Assembly (NCBI RefSeq): GCF_003319095.1
Contig: NZ_QOHI01000002.1
Span: 186,001 to 250,000, forward strand
Length of the DNA stretch: 64,000 bases
From: Blastococcus sp. TBT05-19
GTDB taxonomy: Bacteria > Actinomycetota > Actinomycetes > Mycobacteriales > Geodermatophilaceae
Direction of reading: 5' to 3'
Shown here: positions 23,949-32,367 of the stretch, in pieces
Position numbering within the stretch: the first letter of the stretch is position 1
How the letters are laid out: each line of letters opens with the position of its first letter
Made by a program: the position numbers and the translations under genes
Notes under the pieces: model-generated
What the model was told of the DNA's origin: nothing
What the model saw: the letters and a program-made list of their open reading frames with translations, nothing else
Database searches by the model: none

Positions 23949-24773
23949 TCAGATGCGCCGGTCGGTGTCCCGGTCGGTGACGCCGTCCACCTCGATCTCC
24001 TCCTTGCGGAGGGTCTCGTTCACCTGCGCCTGCTCGGTCACGGTCTGGGTGTCCAGGCGGACCCGCTCGACCGGGACGGCCTCCTTCTCGACCACGGGAC
24101 GCTCGGCGTGCAGCGTTACCTCGTGCTCCTCCTCGGAGATGGCCGGGCCGTCGAGGGCGTTGCCGACGTTGGCGTCGGTGATCGGCTCGCGCTCGACGCG
24201 GACCTCTTCGCGGGCCACGGGCACGGTCTCGGTGACGTTCTCGCTCACCACGTACTTGCGCAGCCGGGCGCGGCCGACCTCCTCGGAGCGGGTGCCCACG
24301 TTGAGGTGCTCCTCCGACCGCGTCATGGCGTTGTCGGTGGTGGGCCCGGAGGTGTCGTGGCCCACGGTGCCGTGCTCGTTCGTGGTGCCGGTCTGCATCG
24401 TCTCGGTGCGCCCGGTGCCGGCCATGCCGGTCGTCGTCTCGGTCTGCATGCCGGTGTCGGTGCCGCCGAGGCCGTAGTAGCGGTAGAGCTCCTGCTCCTC
24501 CTGCGGCGAGAGGTGCCCGTCGGTGTCGATCTTCGGGGCGTCCTTCACGCGGGCCTTGGTCACCGGTACGCGGACGCCGTCGTTGGTCAGGTCGGCGTTG
24601 CGGATCGGGACGAAGGACTCCTTGGTGCCGAACAGGCCGGTGCGGACCGTGACCCACTCCGGCTGGCCGGTCTCGTCGTCGAGGTAGACCTCCGAGGCGG
24701 AGCCGATCTTCTCGCCGGCCTCGTCGTAGACGTCCTGGCCGATCACGCGGCTGATGGTGTCGGTGCCGATCAT
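23949..24773 (-). CDS. PRC-barrel and DUF2382 (YsnF/AvaK) stress protein
   Basis: The 274-aa protein starts with a PRC-barrel ('GQDVYDEAGEKIGSASEVYLDDETGQPEWVTVRTGLFGTKESFVPI', about 12-60), has a Thr/Gly-rich variable middle and ends in DUF2382 ('ARLRKYVVSENVTETVPVAREEVRVEREPI', 'EVTLHAERPVVEKEAVPVERVRL', 'ETLRKEEIEVDG'). This domain pair is common in actinobacterial stress-response proteins; its biochemical role is unknown. It starts at ATG 24771-24773, with a GAGCACC-type weak ribosome site. Confidence 0.88.
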   Translation of the reverse strand: MIGTDTISRVIGQDVYDEAGEKIGSASEVYLDDETGQPEWVTVRTGLFGTKESFVPIRNADLTNDGVRVPVTKARVKDAPKIDTDGHLSPQEEQELYRYYGLGGTDTGMQTETTTGMAGTGRTETMQTGTTNEHGTVGHDTSGPTTDNAMTRSEEHLNVGTRSEEVGRARLRKYVVSENVTETVPVAREEVRVEREPITDANVGNALDGPAISEEEHEVTLHAERPVVEKEAVPVERVRLDTQTVTEQAQVNETLRKEEIEVDGVTDRDTDRRI

Positions 24774-25118
24774 CGTGGTGGTGCTCCTATCTGAGCTCGG
24801 GTCTGTCCGTCACTCGAATGGGTGTCCGGGATGATCGCCACGAAACGAGACGATCGGGATCGACAGCTCCCCGGATAGGTGTGACGCCGGGCAACGGTCA
24901 CCATCGCGCTGCGGATCGACCGTGCTGTCGGGGTTTCGCCGCAGGTCACGGGCGAGCAGGTCGCGCACGACCGGATCGTCCGTTGGGTGCGGCAACTGCC
25001 GGACGAGTTGTCACGCTGCGTAGTTCAGCGCCCCACGGGCGTGTCGACACGGATCGGTCCCGTCCGCCGGTCGGCGCGTCGTCGCCGTCATGGCGGCTCC
25101 GTTGCCCAGCATGGAGGG
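24774..25118. other. 345-base intergenic region without a convincing gene
   Basis: This is the only stretch over 300 bases without a confident gene. It separates the divergent PRC-barrel and DUF3097 genes and is visibly less G+C rich than its surroundings. A 61-codon minus-strand frame with a TTG start (24810-24995) exists but has weak codon bias and no recognisable motif. Both flanking promoters should lie here; I found no clear sigma motif or operator. Confidence 0.5.
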
Positions 25119-25928
25119 GTGCCTCCCCGTTCTCCCTACGACAACCTCGTCCACCCGCGGACCGTCAAGAAGCCGGTGCCACAGGTGGAGGCCGAGAAGG
25201 ACCTCGTCGTCGAGGACCCGAGCTCGGGCTTCGTCGGTGCCGTGGTGCGCTGCGAGAAGGACGTCGTCCACCTCGAGGACCGCTTCGGCCGGGTGAAGGG
25301 CTACCCCCTCGGGCCGGGCTTCTGGGTCGAGGGCCGGCCGGTCGTGCTGGTGCGCCCGAAGCACGCCGTCGCCGCGGCGCCCACCCGCAGCGCGTCCGGC
25401 TCGACCTACGTCGCCAACGCCCGCGCCCGGGTCGCGCGCGAGGGCCGGATCTACGTCGAGGGCAAGCACGACGCCGAGCTGGTCGAGAAGGTCTGGGGTC
25501 ACGACCTGCGGATCGAGGGCGTCGTCGTCGAGCCGCTGCACGGCGTGGACGACCTGCCGGCGATCGTGAAGGACTTCCGGCCGGCCTCGGGGCGGCGCCT
25601 CGGCGTCCTGGTCGACCACCTGGTCACGGGCTCCAAGGAGTCCCGCATCGCCGACCAGATCACCGGCGACCACGCGCTCGTGGTCGGGCACCCGTTCATC
25701 GACATCTGGCAGGCGGTCAAGCCGTCGGTCGTCGGCATCAAGGCCTGGCCGACCGTGCCGAAGGGCGAGGACTGGAAGACCGGCGTCTGCAAGCGGCTGG
25801 GCTGGGAGAACGACACCGGCTACGTGTGGGCGCAGCGGATCCTGGCGCGGGTGCGCACCTGGACCGACCTCGAGCCCACGCTCATCGGCCGCGTGGAGGA
25901 ACTGATCGACTTCGTGACGACGGACTGA
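25119..25928 (+). CDS. DUF3097 family protein, possible Toprim-like fold
   Basis: The 269-aa product matches the actinobacterial DUF3097 family ('VVEDPSSGFVGAVVRCEKDVVHLEDRFGRVKGYPLGPGFWVEGRPVVLVRP'). 'IYVEGKHDAELVEKVWG' (about 108-124) followed by 'GRRLGVLVDHLVTGSKESRIA' resembles the Glu and Asp motifs of Toprim nucleotidyl-transfer domains; that link is inference. The GTG at 25119 is chosen because it gives the family's usual length; an upstream frame is open but its sequence is unlike a protein. Confidence 0.8.
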   Translation: MPPRSPYDNLVHPRTVKKPVPQVEAEKDLVVEDPSSGFVGAVVRCEKDVVHLEDRFGRVKGYPLGPGFWVEGRPVVLVRPKHAVAAAPTRSASGSTYVANARARVAREGRIYVEGKHDAELVEKVWGHDLRIEGVVVEPLHGVDDLPAIVKDFRPASGRRLGVLVDHLVTGSKESRIADQITGDHALVVGHPFIDIWQAVKPSVVGIKAWPTVPKGEDWKTGVCKRLGWENDTGYVWAQRILARVRTWTDLEPTLIGRVEELIDFVTTD

Positions 25929-25930
25929 TC

Positions 25931-25982
25931 GATGTCCCCGGGCGGACGTTCCCCGGCAGGGAACGTCCGCCCGAGGGACATC
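25931..25982. terminator. Bidirectional terminator hairpin
   Basis: Arms 25931-25953 and 25959-25982 pair over 23 positions with one extra base, around the loop CGGCA. It lies between the convergent DUF3097 and aldo/keto reductase genes. The inner arm GGACGTTCCC is the same sequence that forms the palindromes flanking the HNH endonuclease at 36.7 and 38.5 kb. Confidence 0.8.
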
Positions 25983-25990
25983 GTGCGGCG

Positions 25991-26830
25991 TCAGGGGATG
26001 TAGTTGAAGGTGTCCGGGTCGGGGCCGGTGCGCTCGCCGCGGTCCAGCCCGGTCAGCGAGGCGAGGTCGCCGGTCTCCAGCTCGAAGTCGAACAGCGCGA
26101 AGTTCTCGGCCATCCGCTCGCGCGAGGAGGACTTCGGGAAGACGACGTCGCCGCGCTGGATGTGCCAGCGGAGGACGACCTGCGCCGGCGTGCGGCCGAG
26201 CCGCTCGGCGATCGCGACGATCGCCGGGTCGTCGAGCACCTTGCCCTGGGCGATCGGCGACCAGGCCTCGGTCACGATCTCGTGCTCGGCGTTGAACGAC
26301 CGGAGCGCGTCCTGGGCGAGGAACGGGTGGACCTCGATCTGGTTCACCGCCGGCCGGATCTCGGTCTCCTGGATCAGGCGCCGCAGGTGGTGCTCCTGGA
26401 AGTTCGAGACGCCGATGGCCCGGCAGCGGCCGCTGGCGTAGATCTCCTCCATGGCCTTCCAGGTCTCGACGAAGTCGACGTCGATGCCCGGCAGCGGCCA
26501 GTGGATCAGGAAGAGGTCGAGCTGGTCGAAGCCGAGGTCGGCGAGCGTCTGGTCGAAGGCGCGCAGCGCGTCGTCGCGACGGTGGAAGCCGTTGTTCAGC
26601 TTGCTGGTCACGAAGATCTCGCCGCGGTCGATGCCGGAGCGCGCGACGGCCTCGCCGACGCCCTTCTCGTTGCCGTACATCTCCGCGGTGTCGATGTGCC
26701 GGTAGCCCACCTCGAGGGCGGTCGAGACGGCGTCCGCGGTCTTCTCCGGCGGGACCTGGTAGACGCCGAAGCCCAGCTGCGGGATCTGCACGCCGTTGTT
26801 CAGGTCGATGGAGGGCACTGCTGAAGCCAC
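25991..26830 (-). CDS. Aldo/keto reductase
   Basis: This 279-aa NADPH-dependent reductase of the AKR5 type (2,5-diketogluconate/glyoxal reductase-like) has the full catalytic tetrad: Asp and Tyr in 'HIDTAEMYGNE' (about 46-54), Lys in 'VTSKL' (about 76) and His in 'LIHWPLP' (about 109). 'AIGVSNF', 'NQIEVHPF' and the cofactor segment 'VFPKSSSRERM' are also present. Physiological substrate unknown. It starts at GTG 26828-26830. Confidence 0.92.
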   Translation of the reverse strand: MASAVPSIDLNNGVQIPQLGFGVYQVPPEKTADAVSTALEVGYRHIDTAEMYGNEKGVGEAVARSGIDRGEIFVTSKLNNGFHRRDDALRAFDQTLADLGFDQLDLFLIHWPLPGIDVDFVETWKAMEEIYASGRCRAIGVSNFQEHHLRRLIQETEIRPAVNQIEVHPFLAQDALRSFNAEHEIVTEAWSPIAQGKVLDDPAIVAIAERLGRTPAQVVLRWHIQRGDVVFPKSSSRERMAENFALFDFELETGDLASLTGLDRGERTGPDPDTFNYIP

Positions 26831-26905
26831 AGGGAAGATCCTTCCGGTTCGGGGGAGGGTCGCGAGCGCACGCGTTCGGTCGTACGCGATCGACCTGGGG
26901 TCCGC

Positions 26906-28171
26906 CTACCCGGTGGTGCGGCCCTCAACCAATCCGGCGGGCACCCTCCGCTCGCCGATCAGCGCCGCTCCGCCCAGGGCGAGCAGACCGGCGAGGGCGG
27001 CGGCACCCGCGGGGACGGCGAACGCCTGCTCCGCGCCCCAGGCGTCCACGGCCGCGCCGGCCAGCGCCGATCCGGCGGTGACGCCGAGCGTGAGCCCGGT
27101 GATCGTCCAGGCCAACGACTCGGTCAGCACCCCGGGGGTGACACGGGACTCGACCAGCGACGTCCCGGAGACCAGCACCGGGGCGATGGTGAGCCCGGCG
27201 AGGAACCCGCAGCCGACGAGGACCGGCAGCGACCCGACGCCCCACAGCAGCTGGGCGGCGAGGGCGAACGCGACCGCGGTCCCGACGAAGCGGGCGGCCA
27301 GCGTCCCCGGCAGCTTGGCCAGGCCGTAGACCAGCCCGGCCACCAGGCTGCCGAGGGCGAAGACGGCCAGGACGAGGCCGGAGAAGGCGTGCGCCCCCTC
27401 CTCCTCCGCGAAGCCGATCACGACGACGTCGATGGCGCCGAACACCGTGCCCACGGCCATGTAGGTGATGACGACGACCAGCAGCGTGGGGGTGAGCACC
27501 GACCGGCGCCGCTTCGGGGCGTCGGGGTCGACGCGGTGCAGCGGCGGCTCGGTGGCGTGCTGGGCGGCCAGCCACAACCCGCCGACGACGCCGAGCAGGA
27601 TGCCGGTGAGGAAGCCCACCGGCGGCGCGATCAGGGTGGCCAGCAGGGTGACCAGCGGCGGGCCGAGCACGAAGACCACCTCGTCGGCGACCGCCTCGAA
27701 CGCGTAGGCGGTCTGCCGTCCGCTGCTGTCCAGCACCGCCGACCACCGCGCGCGCACCAGCGAGCCGATGTTGGGGCTGCTGAACCCGGTCGCGGCGGCG
27801 AGCAGGAACCAGCTCCAGCGCGGGGTCCCGCCGACGACCGCGGCGAGGAAGGCGACCCCGGTCAGCAGGAACGCGGCCATGGCGATCCGGAGGACCGTCC
27901 CCTGGCCGCGCCGGTCCATGAGCCGGGCCCAGAGCGGCCCGGCCACGGCGTAGGAGAGCGCCAGGGTGCCCGAGACGGCGCCGGCCAGCCCGTAGCTGCC
28001 GGTCTCGCCCTCCACCAGGAGGACGGCGCCCAGCCCCAGCATCGGCGCGGGGAAGCGGCCCACCCAGGCGGCGAGCGAGAAGGCGGCCGAGCCCGGGACG
28101 GCGAACAGCTGGACGTACGGGCCCAAGAGGGTGCGGGGTGACACGGGCTTCTTCTCGCGCTTCCTGGCCAC
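26906..28171 (-). CDS. MFS transporter
   Basis: The 421-aa protein shows twelve hydrophobic helices with 'GPLWARLMDRRGQGTVLRI' after the second and a basic central loop 'DPDAPKRRRS', the layout of major facilitator efflux permeases. It starts with a basic 'ARKREKKP' tail at GTG 28169-28171. Substrate unknown. It is divergent from moaA with a 111-base gap. Confidence 0.85.
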   Translation of the reverse strand: MARKREKKPVSPRTLLGPYVQLFAVPGSAAFSLAAWVGRFPAPMLGLGAVLLVEGETGSYGLAGAVSGTLALSYAVAGPLWARLMDRRGQGTVLRIAMAAFLLTGVAFLAAVVGGTPRWSWFLLAAATGFSSPNIGSLVRARWSAVLDSSGRQTAYAFEAVADEVVFVLGPPLVTLLATLIAPPVGFLTGILLGVVGGLWLAAQHATEPPLHRVDPDAPKRRRSVLTPTLLVVVITYMAVGTVFGAIDVVVIGFAEEEGAHAFSGLVLAVFALGSLVAGLVYGLAKLPGTLAARFVGTAVAFALAAQLLWGVGSLPVLVGCGFLAGLTIAPVLVSGTSLVESRVTPGVLTESLAWTITGLTLGVTAGSALAGAAVDAWGAEQAFAVPAGAAALAGLLALGGAALIGERRVPAGLVEGRTTG

Positions 28172-28282
28172 GGGCGAGTGCGGTGCTTCCTCCGCCGGTC
28201 CCTCGGGTGGCCGGGGAAGCCTAACGGGGGGCCGGGCGCGGACGCCGCCGCATTTCGTCGGGCGCGCGGCTACATTCGGGCC

Positions 28283-29335
28283 GTGACCAGCAACCCGCTC
28301 CCCGATCCCCGGGTGCGCCTCGCCCAGGCGCCGGCCCCGGGCAGCGGTGGGCTGGTCGACCGGTACGGGCGGGTCGCCACCGACCTGCGGGTCTCGCTGA
28401 CCGACCGCTGCAACCTGCGCTGCACCTACTGCATGCCGCCCGAGGGGCTGGACTGGCTGCCGAAGGTCGAGGTGCTCACCGACGACGAGATCGGCCGCCT
28501 GGTGCGCATCGGCGTGGAGCACCTGGGCATCCGGGAGGTGCGCTTCACCGGCGGGGAGCCGCTCCTGCGGCCGGGGCTGGTCGGCATCGTCGCCGCCGCC
28601 ACCGCGCTGCGCCCGCGGCCCGAGGTGAGCCTGACGACCAACGCGATCGGGCTGTCCCGCGTCGCGCCGGCGCTGGCCGACGCCGGGCTGGACCGCATCA
28701 ACGTCAGCCTCGACACCCTGGACCGCGACCGGTTCAAGCAGCTCACCCACCGCGACCGGCTGGACGACGTCGTCGCCGGGCTGGCCGCCGCCCAGCGCGC
28801 GGGGCTGACGCCGGTGAAGGTCAACGCCGTCCTCATGCGCGGCATGAACGAGGCCGACGCCGTGCCGCTGCTCGACTTCTGCCTGGAGCAGGGCTACCAG
28901 CTGCGCTTCATCGAGCAGATGCCGCTGGACGCCCACCACGCGTGGACCCGCGGCGAGATGGTCACCGCCGAGGACATCCTCGAGCGGCTGTCGGCCGCGC
29001 ACACGCTGACCCCGGACACCGAGGCGCGCGGCTCGGCCCCGGCCGAGCGCTGGCTGGTCGACGGCGGCCCGGCCACCGTGGGCGTCATCGCGTCGGTCAC
29101 CCGCTCGTTCTGCGGCACCTGCGACCGCACCCGGCTCACCGCCGATGGGCAGATCCGCAACTGCCTGTTCGCCCGCGAGGAGTCCGACCTGCGCACCGCG
29201 ATGCGCGAGGGCGCCACCGACCAGGAGATCGCCGACCGCTGGCGGATCGCCACGCTCGGCAAGCTGCCCGGGCACGGCATCGACGACCCGTCGTTCCTGC
29301 AGCCGACCCGGCCGATGTCGGCCATCGGCGGCTGA
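28283..29335 (+). CDS. moaA: GTP 3',8-cyclase MoaA
   Basis: The 350-aa radical SAM enzyme catalyses the first step of molybdenum cofactor synthesis. It has the N-terminal cluster motif 'DRCNLRCTYCMPPEG', the GGEP-type 'FTGGEPLLRPGL', the C-terminal cluster 'FCGTCDRTRLTADGQIRNCLF' and the functional C-terminal GG ('SAIGG'). GTG 28283 is the start. moaD follows one base after the stop. The other early genes (moaC, moeA) are not in the window. Confidence 0.96.
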   Translation: MTSNPLPDPRVRLAQAPAPGSGGLVDRYGRVATDLRVSLTDRCNLRCTYCMPPEGLDWLPKVEVLTDDEIGRLVRIGVEHLGIREVRFTGGEPLLRPGLVGIVAAATALRPRPEVSLTTNAIGLSRVAPALADAGLDRINVSLDTLDRDRFKQLTHRDRLDDVVAGLAAAQRAGLTPVKVNAVLMRGMNEADAVPLLDFCLEQGYQLRFIEQMPLDAHHAWTRGEMVTAEDILERLSAAHTLTPDTEARGSAPAERWLVDGGPATVGVIASVTRSFCGTCDRTRLTADGQIRNCLFAREESDLRTAMREGATDQEIADRWRIATLGKLPGHGIDDPSFLQPTRPMSAIGG

Positions 29336-29336
29336 G

Positions 29337-29579
29337 ATGACCGTGACGGTGCGCTACTTCGCCGGCGCCCGGGCGGCGTCCGGCGTCGACACCGAGGCGC
29401 GCGAGGCGGCCAGCCTCGACGAGCTGGTGGGCCAGATCGTGGCCGACCACGGGGACCGCCTGGAGCGCGTGCTGACCGCCTGCTCCTTCCTCGTCGACGG
29501 CACCACGACCCGCGACCGGGCGGTCTCGCTGTCGCCCGGATCGGTGGTCGACGTCCTCCCGCCGTTCGCCGGCGGATGA
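29337..29579 (+). CDS. moaD: MoaD/ThiS-family sulfur carrier
   Basis: The 80-aa ubiquitin-like protein ends in 'LPPFAGG'; the terminal GG would be adenylated and thiocarboxylated to supply sulfur to molybdopterin synthase with MoaE (31304-31714). ATG 29337 begins one base after the moaA stop, so the two are co-transcribed and probably translationally coupled. Confidence 0.92.
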   Translation: MTVTVRYFAGARAASGVDTEAREAASLDELVGQIVADHGDRLERVLTACSFLVDGTTTRDRAVSLSPGSVVDVLPPFAGG

Positions 29580-29598
29580 CTTCCGCGAGGATGGGCGC

Positions 29599-29793
29599 AT
29601 GAGCATCTTTGACAGGGCCAAGCACAAGGCCGAGGAGCTGCTCGGCCGCGCCGAGGAGCTGTACGGCGAGTCGCACGGCGACGCCGCGGCCACGGTCGCC
29701 GGCGAGGCGCACGTGCAAAAGGCCGAGGCCGAGGAGGAGCTCGAGCGGGGTGGGCGCCGCCCGGACGACGAGGGGACCGCGGCGGCGCGCTAG
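29599..29793 (+). CDS. Small charged protein, possibly CsbD-like
   Basis: The 64-aa product is highly charged and helical: 'SIFDRAKHKAEELLGRAEELYGESHGDAAATVAGEAHVQKAEAEEELE'. The spacing of 'KAEELLGRAEELYGE' is reminiscent of CsbD-type stress proteins, but the match is weak. ATG 29599 lies 19 bases after moaD. Its stop overlaps the stop of the phosphatase relic on the other strand. Confidence 0.6.
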   Translation: MSIFDRAKHKAEELLGRAEELYGESHGDAAATVAGEAHVQKAEAEEELERGGRRPDDEGTAAAR

Positions 29794-29897
29794 GCCGCCG
29801 GCCCGTCCAGGCGGATGGCCACCAGCGCCACGTCGTCCTCCGGCCGTCCGCTGACCAGGCGGTCGATGGGCTCGACGTCGTGCGGAACGCCCGGAGC
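29790..29897 (-). pseudogene. Relic of a SpoIIE-type PP2C phosphatase C-terminus
   Basis: Reading the minus strand gives 35 residues and a TAG stop, including 'IDRLVSGRPEDDVALVAIRL', which matches the end of SpoIIE/PP2C phosphatases. The intact one at 54279-56879 has 'LVHGRPEDDVALVAVRL'. No phosphatase sequence continues upstream because the GAF gene begins on the plus strand at 29906. It is therefore the 3' stump of a gene lost by deletion or replacement. Confidence 0.75.
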
Positions 29898-29905
29898 GGG
29901 CGATA

Positions 29906-30418
29906 ATGGACGGCATGGTTCCGGCGCGCGTCGCCGATGTCGCACCGTGGCAGGACTGGACATCCGCCGCGGACGATGCCCTGCGCTTCCTGCACCACCA
30001 CGTGGGCTGGGACCTGTGGATGGTCACCCGCCTGGTCGGTGACCGGCAGGTGGTCCTGCGGGCCTGGCCCGACCGCGACGTGCGGCCCGGCGCCTCGGTG
30101 CCCTGGGCCGACAGCCTGTGCCGGCAGATGGTCGAGGGCAACGCCCCCCGGATGGCCACCGTGACCGCGATCGTGCCCGCCTACGCCGCGCACGCCCAGC
30201 AGCCGGTGGGCACGGTGGCCGCCTACGTGGGCATCCCGCTGCTCACGCGCGACCTGGAGCTGTTCGGCACGCTCTGCGGCGTCTCGGCGCGGGCCAAGCC
30301 GCGCAGCGCCGCCCGGGAGCTGACGGTGATCGAGGCGGCGGCCCGCACCCTGAGCTCGCTCATGGCGGCGGGCATGGAGCCGCCGCCGGTGCCGCCGCGC
30401 CCCGAGTCGTCGAACTGA
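29906..30418 (+). CDS. Stand-alone GAF-domain protein
   Basis: The 170-aa protein is a single GAF sensor domain: 'ALRFLHHHVGWDLWMVTRLVGDRQVVLRAW', 'PWADSLCRQMVEGNAPRMATVTAIVPAYA', 'VAAYVGIPLLTRDLELFGTLCGVSA'. It has no output domain. The same GAF type stands at the N-terminus of the hybrid kinase (40.4 kb) and the SpoIIE phosphatase (54.3 kb). Start ATG 29906, or 29915 three codons later. It abuts a phosphatase relic, which suggests a rearranged signalling locus. Confidence 0.8.
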   Translation: MDGMVPARVADVAPWQDWTSAADDALRFLHHHVGWDLWMVTRLVGDRQVVLRAWPDRDVRPGASVPWADSLCRQMVEGNAPRMATVTAIVPAYAAHAQQPVGTVAAYVGIPLLTRDLELFGTLCGVSARAKPRSAARELTVIEAAARTLSSLMAAGMEPPPVPPRPESSN

Positions 30419-30448
30419 GGACGCCGTCCTGCGGCAGGATCGGTGGGC

Positions 30449-31294
30449 ATGCGGGCCGAACAGGTGACCGGACCGGTCGCCCACCACGGGGAAGGACCGG
30501 TCTGGTGGGCCGGCTGGGGTGGGCTGCGCTTCGTCGACATGCACGCCGGCGACGTCCTGACCCTGACCGCCGACGGCGGCGTGCGGCGGACCTCCGTCGG
30601 GTCGGTCGCGGCGGCCCTGCGCCCGCGGCGGGGTGGCGGCGCCGTCCTCGCCGTCGAGCGCGGCTTCGCGCTGGAGGAGCCGGACGGGTCCGTCACGGCC
30701 CTCCCGCCGGCGTGGTCGGACGAGGGCATCCGCATGAACGAGGGCGGCTGCGACCCCGACGGGCGGTTCTGGTGCGGGTCCATGGCCTACGACCAGGCCT
30801 CCGGCGCCGCCTCGATGTACCGGCTGGACCCGGACGGCAGCGTGCGGCGGGTGTTCGGCGACGTCACCGTCTCCAACGGCCTGGAGTGGAGCCCCGACGG
30901 CTCGCTCGCGTACTACGACGACACGGCCACCCACCGGGTCGACGTCTTCGACTACAGCGCCGACGCCGGGCTGACCGGCCGCCGTCCGTTCGTGACCATG
31001 ACCGAGGAGCAGAACCCCGACGGCCTGACCGTCGACGCCGAGGGCGGCGTGTGGGTGGCGCTGTTCGGCGGCGGCGCGGTGCACCGGTACGACCCGGCCG
31101 GCCGGCTCGACGCCGTCGTGGAGGTGGCCGCCGCGCAGGTCACCGCCTGCACGTTCGGCGGGCCCGATCTGGACCAGCTCTTCATCACCACGTCGCGCCA
31201 GGGCCTGGACCCGGACGACGACCCGCCGGCGGGCAGCCTGTTCCGCATCGACGCCGGCGTGCGCGGACTGCCGGCGCGCACGTTCGCCGGCTGA
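30449..31294 (+). CDS. SMP-30/gluconolactonase-family lactonase
   Basis: This 281-aa six-bladed propeller shows the metal site of the SMP-30 family: Glu in 'HHGEGPVWW' (about 15), Asn in 'RMNEGGCDPDGRFWCGSM' (about 96), Asn in 'VSNGLEWSPDG' (about 146) and Asp in 'NPDGLTVDAEGGVWVAL' (about 190). It would hydrolyse a sugar lactone such as gluconolactone. ATG 30449 is preferred; a GTG two codons upstream is possible. Confidence 0.9.
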   Translation: MRAEQVTGPVAHHGEGPVWWAGWGGLRFVDMHAGDVLTLTADGGVRRTSVGSVAAALRPRRGGGAVLAVERGFALEEPDGSVTALPPAWSDEGIRMNEGGCDPDGRFWCGSMAYDQASGAASMYRLDPDGSVRRVFGDVTVSNGLEWSPDGSLAYYDDTATHRVDVFDYSADAGLTGRRPFVTMTEEQNPDGLTVDAEGGVWVALFGGGAVHRYDPAGRLDAVVEVAAAQVTACTFGGPDLDQLFITTSRQGLDPDDDPPAGSLFRIDAGVRGLPARTFAG

Positions 31295-31303
31295 GGCGCC
31301 CGC

Positions 31304-31714
31304 TCAGGGGCAGGCGACCCACTCCTCCTCGCCGTCGGTGAAGACCTGCCGCTTCCAGATCGGCAGCCGCTTCTTCACCTCGTCGACGAGCTCCGCGCAG
31401 GCGGTGAAGGCCTCGCCCCGGTGCGACGCGCTGACCGCGCAGGCGAGGGCGACGTCGCCGATGCCGAGCAGGCCGACGCGGTGGCTGACCGCGACGCCGT
31501 GGAGGCCCGGGCGGGCCGCGAACTCCTCGGCCAGCTCGGTGATCACCGCGGCCGCGGTCGGGTGCCCGACGTACTCGAGCTCGGTGACCGACCGACCGCC
31601 GTCGTGGTCGCGGACGACGCCGGAGAACGAGACGACCGCCCCGGCCGCCGCGTCGGCCACGGCGTCCTCGTGCTCGGCGACGGACAGCGGCTCGTCGACG
31701 ACCCTGGCGATCAC
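31304..31714 (-). CDS. moaE: Molybdopterin synthase catalytic subunit MoaE
   Basis: The 136-aa subunit combines with MoaD to add two sulfurs to precursor Z. 'GAVVSFSGVVRDHDGGRSV', 'LEYVGHPTAAAV', 'VGLLGIGDVALACAVSASHRGEAFTAC' and the catalytic-loop lysines in 'DEVKKRLPIWKRQVF' are present. Its GTG start overlaps the stop of the upstream mobA-like gene by four bases, so the pair forms an operon. Confidence 0.94.
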   Translation of the reverse strand: MIARVVDEPLSVAEHEDAVADAAAGAVVSFSGVVRDHDGGRSVTELEYVGHPTAAAVITELAEEFAARPGLHGVAVSHRVGLLGIGDVALACAVSASHRGEAFTACAELVDEVKKRLPIWKRQVFTDGEEEWVACP

Positions 31715-32304
31715 GGCGCCGAAGGTACCCCGGGCGGCGGGACGTCCAGATCGGCCGGATCGGCCAGCCCGGTGCAGTCGACCTCGGTCACCCCTCCGGC
31801 GGCGGAGTGCGCGGCCAGGTAGCGGCGGGCGCCCTCGTCACCGGTGAGCGTCTCGGCCACCCCCGCCCAGTGGTCGCGGCCGAGCAGGACCGGGTGGCCG
31901 GGCACCCCGTCGTAGGTGGCGACGGCCAGGGCGCCGGGCGCGGCGTGCGCGGCGACGGCGGTCAGAGCGGCGGAGGTCATGCCGGGCAGATCCACCAGCG
32001 TGACCAGCGCGGCGTCCACCGTGCCGGGGAATCCGCGCAGTCCGTCCAGCCCCGTGCGCAGCGAGGACGCCATGCCGGTCTCCCAGTCCTTGTTCGCCAG
32101 CACCGTGGCCCCGGTGAGGTCGGCGGTGCGCCAGACGTCGAGGGCCTGCGCGCCCAGGACGACGAGGACGACGTCGCAGGCCGCCCGCGCCGTCCGCACC
32201 GCCCGCTCGACCAGCAGGCTGCCCTCGTACTCGACCAGCGCCTTCGGCATCCCGTAGCGGCGGCCGCCCCCGGCGGCGAGGACGACGGCTCCGATGTTGG
32301 TCAT
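31711..32304 (-). CDS. MobA/MocA-like molybdenum cofactor nucleotidyltransferase
   Basis: The 197-aa protein has the pyrophosphorylase motif 'VVLAAGGGRRYGMPKALVEYEG' at the N-terminus, 'LANKDWETGMASSLRTGLDGL' and 'LVTLVDLPGMTS'. It resembles MocA, which makes the cytosine dinucleotide form of Moco used by CO and xanthine dehydrogenase-type enzymes; a MobA-like role or a CofC-like role is less likely. The link to cytosine rests on the nearby coxDE/xdhC genes and is inference. Start ATG 32302-32304. Confidence 0.8.
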   Translation of the reverse strand: MTNIGAVVLAAGGGRRYGMPKALVEYEGSLLVERAVRTARAACDVVLVVLGAQALDVWRTADLTGATVLANKDWETGMASSLRTGLDGLRGFPGTVDAALVTLVDLPGMTSAALTAVAAHAAPGALAVATYDGVPGHPVLLGRDHWAGVAETLTGDEGARRYLAAHSAAGGVTEVDCTGLADPADLDVPPPGVPSAP

Positions 32305-32341
32305 GCCCCACCCACCCAGCTCATGCCCCCACCCTCCCAGG

Positions 32342-32363
32342 GGCCGAAATGGCCATTCTGGCC
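32342..32363. repeat. Imperfect palindrome between modC and mobA-like gene
   Basis: The sequence has outer arms GGCC/GGCC and a perfect core AATGGCCATT, with two non-Watson-Crick positions per arm. It lies five bases beyond the modC stop and 38 bases before the mobA-like start, so it could end the mod transcript or bind a regulator of mobA-moaE. Function not known. Confidence 0.4.
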
Positions 32364-32367
32364 GGGC

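Noticed and set aside
24810-24995. A 61-codon minus-strand frame between the PRC-barrel and DUF3097 genes
   Set aside because: It needs a TTG start, has mixed codon third positions unlike neighbouring genes and shows no motif; treated as chance frame.
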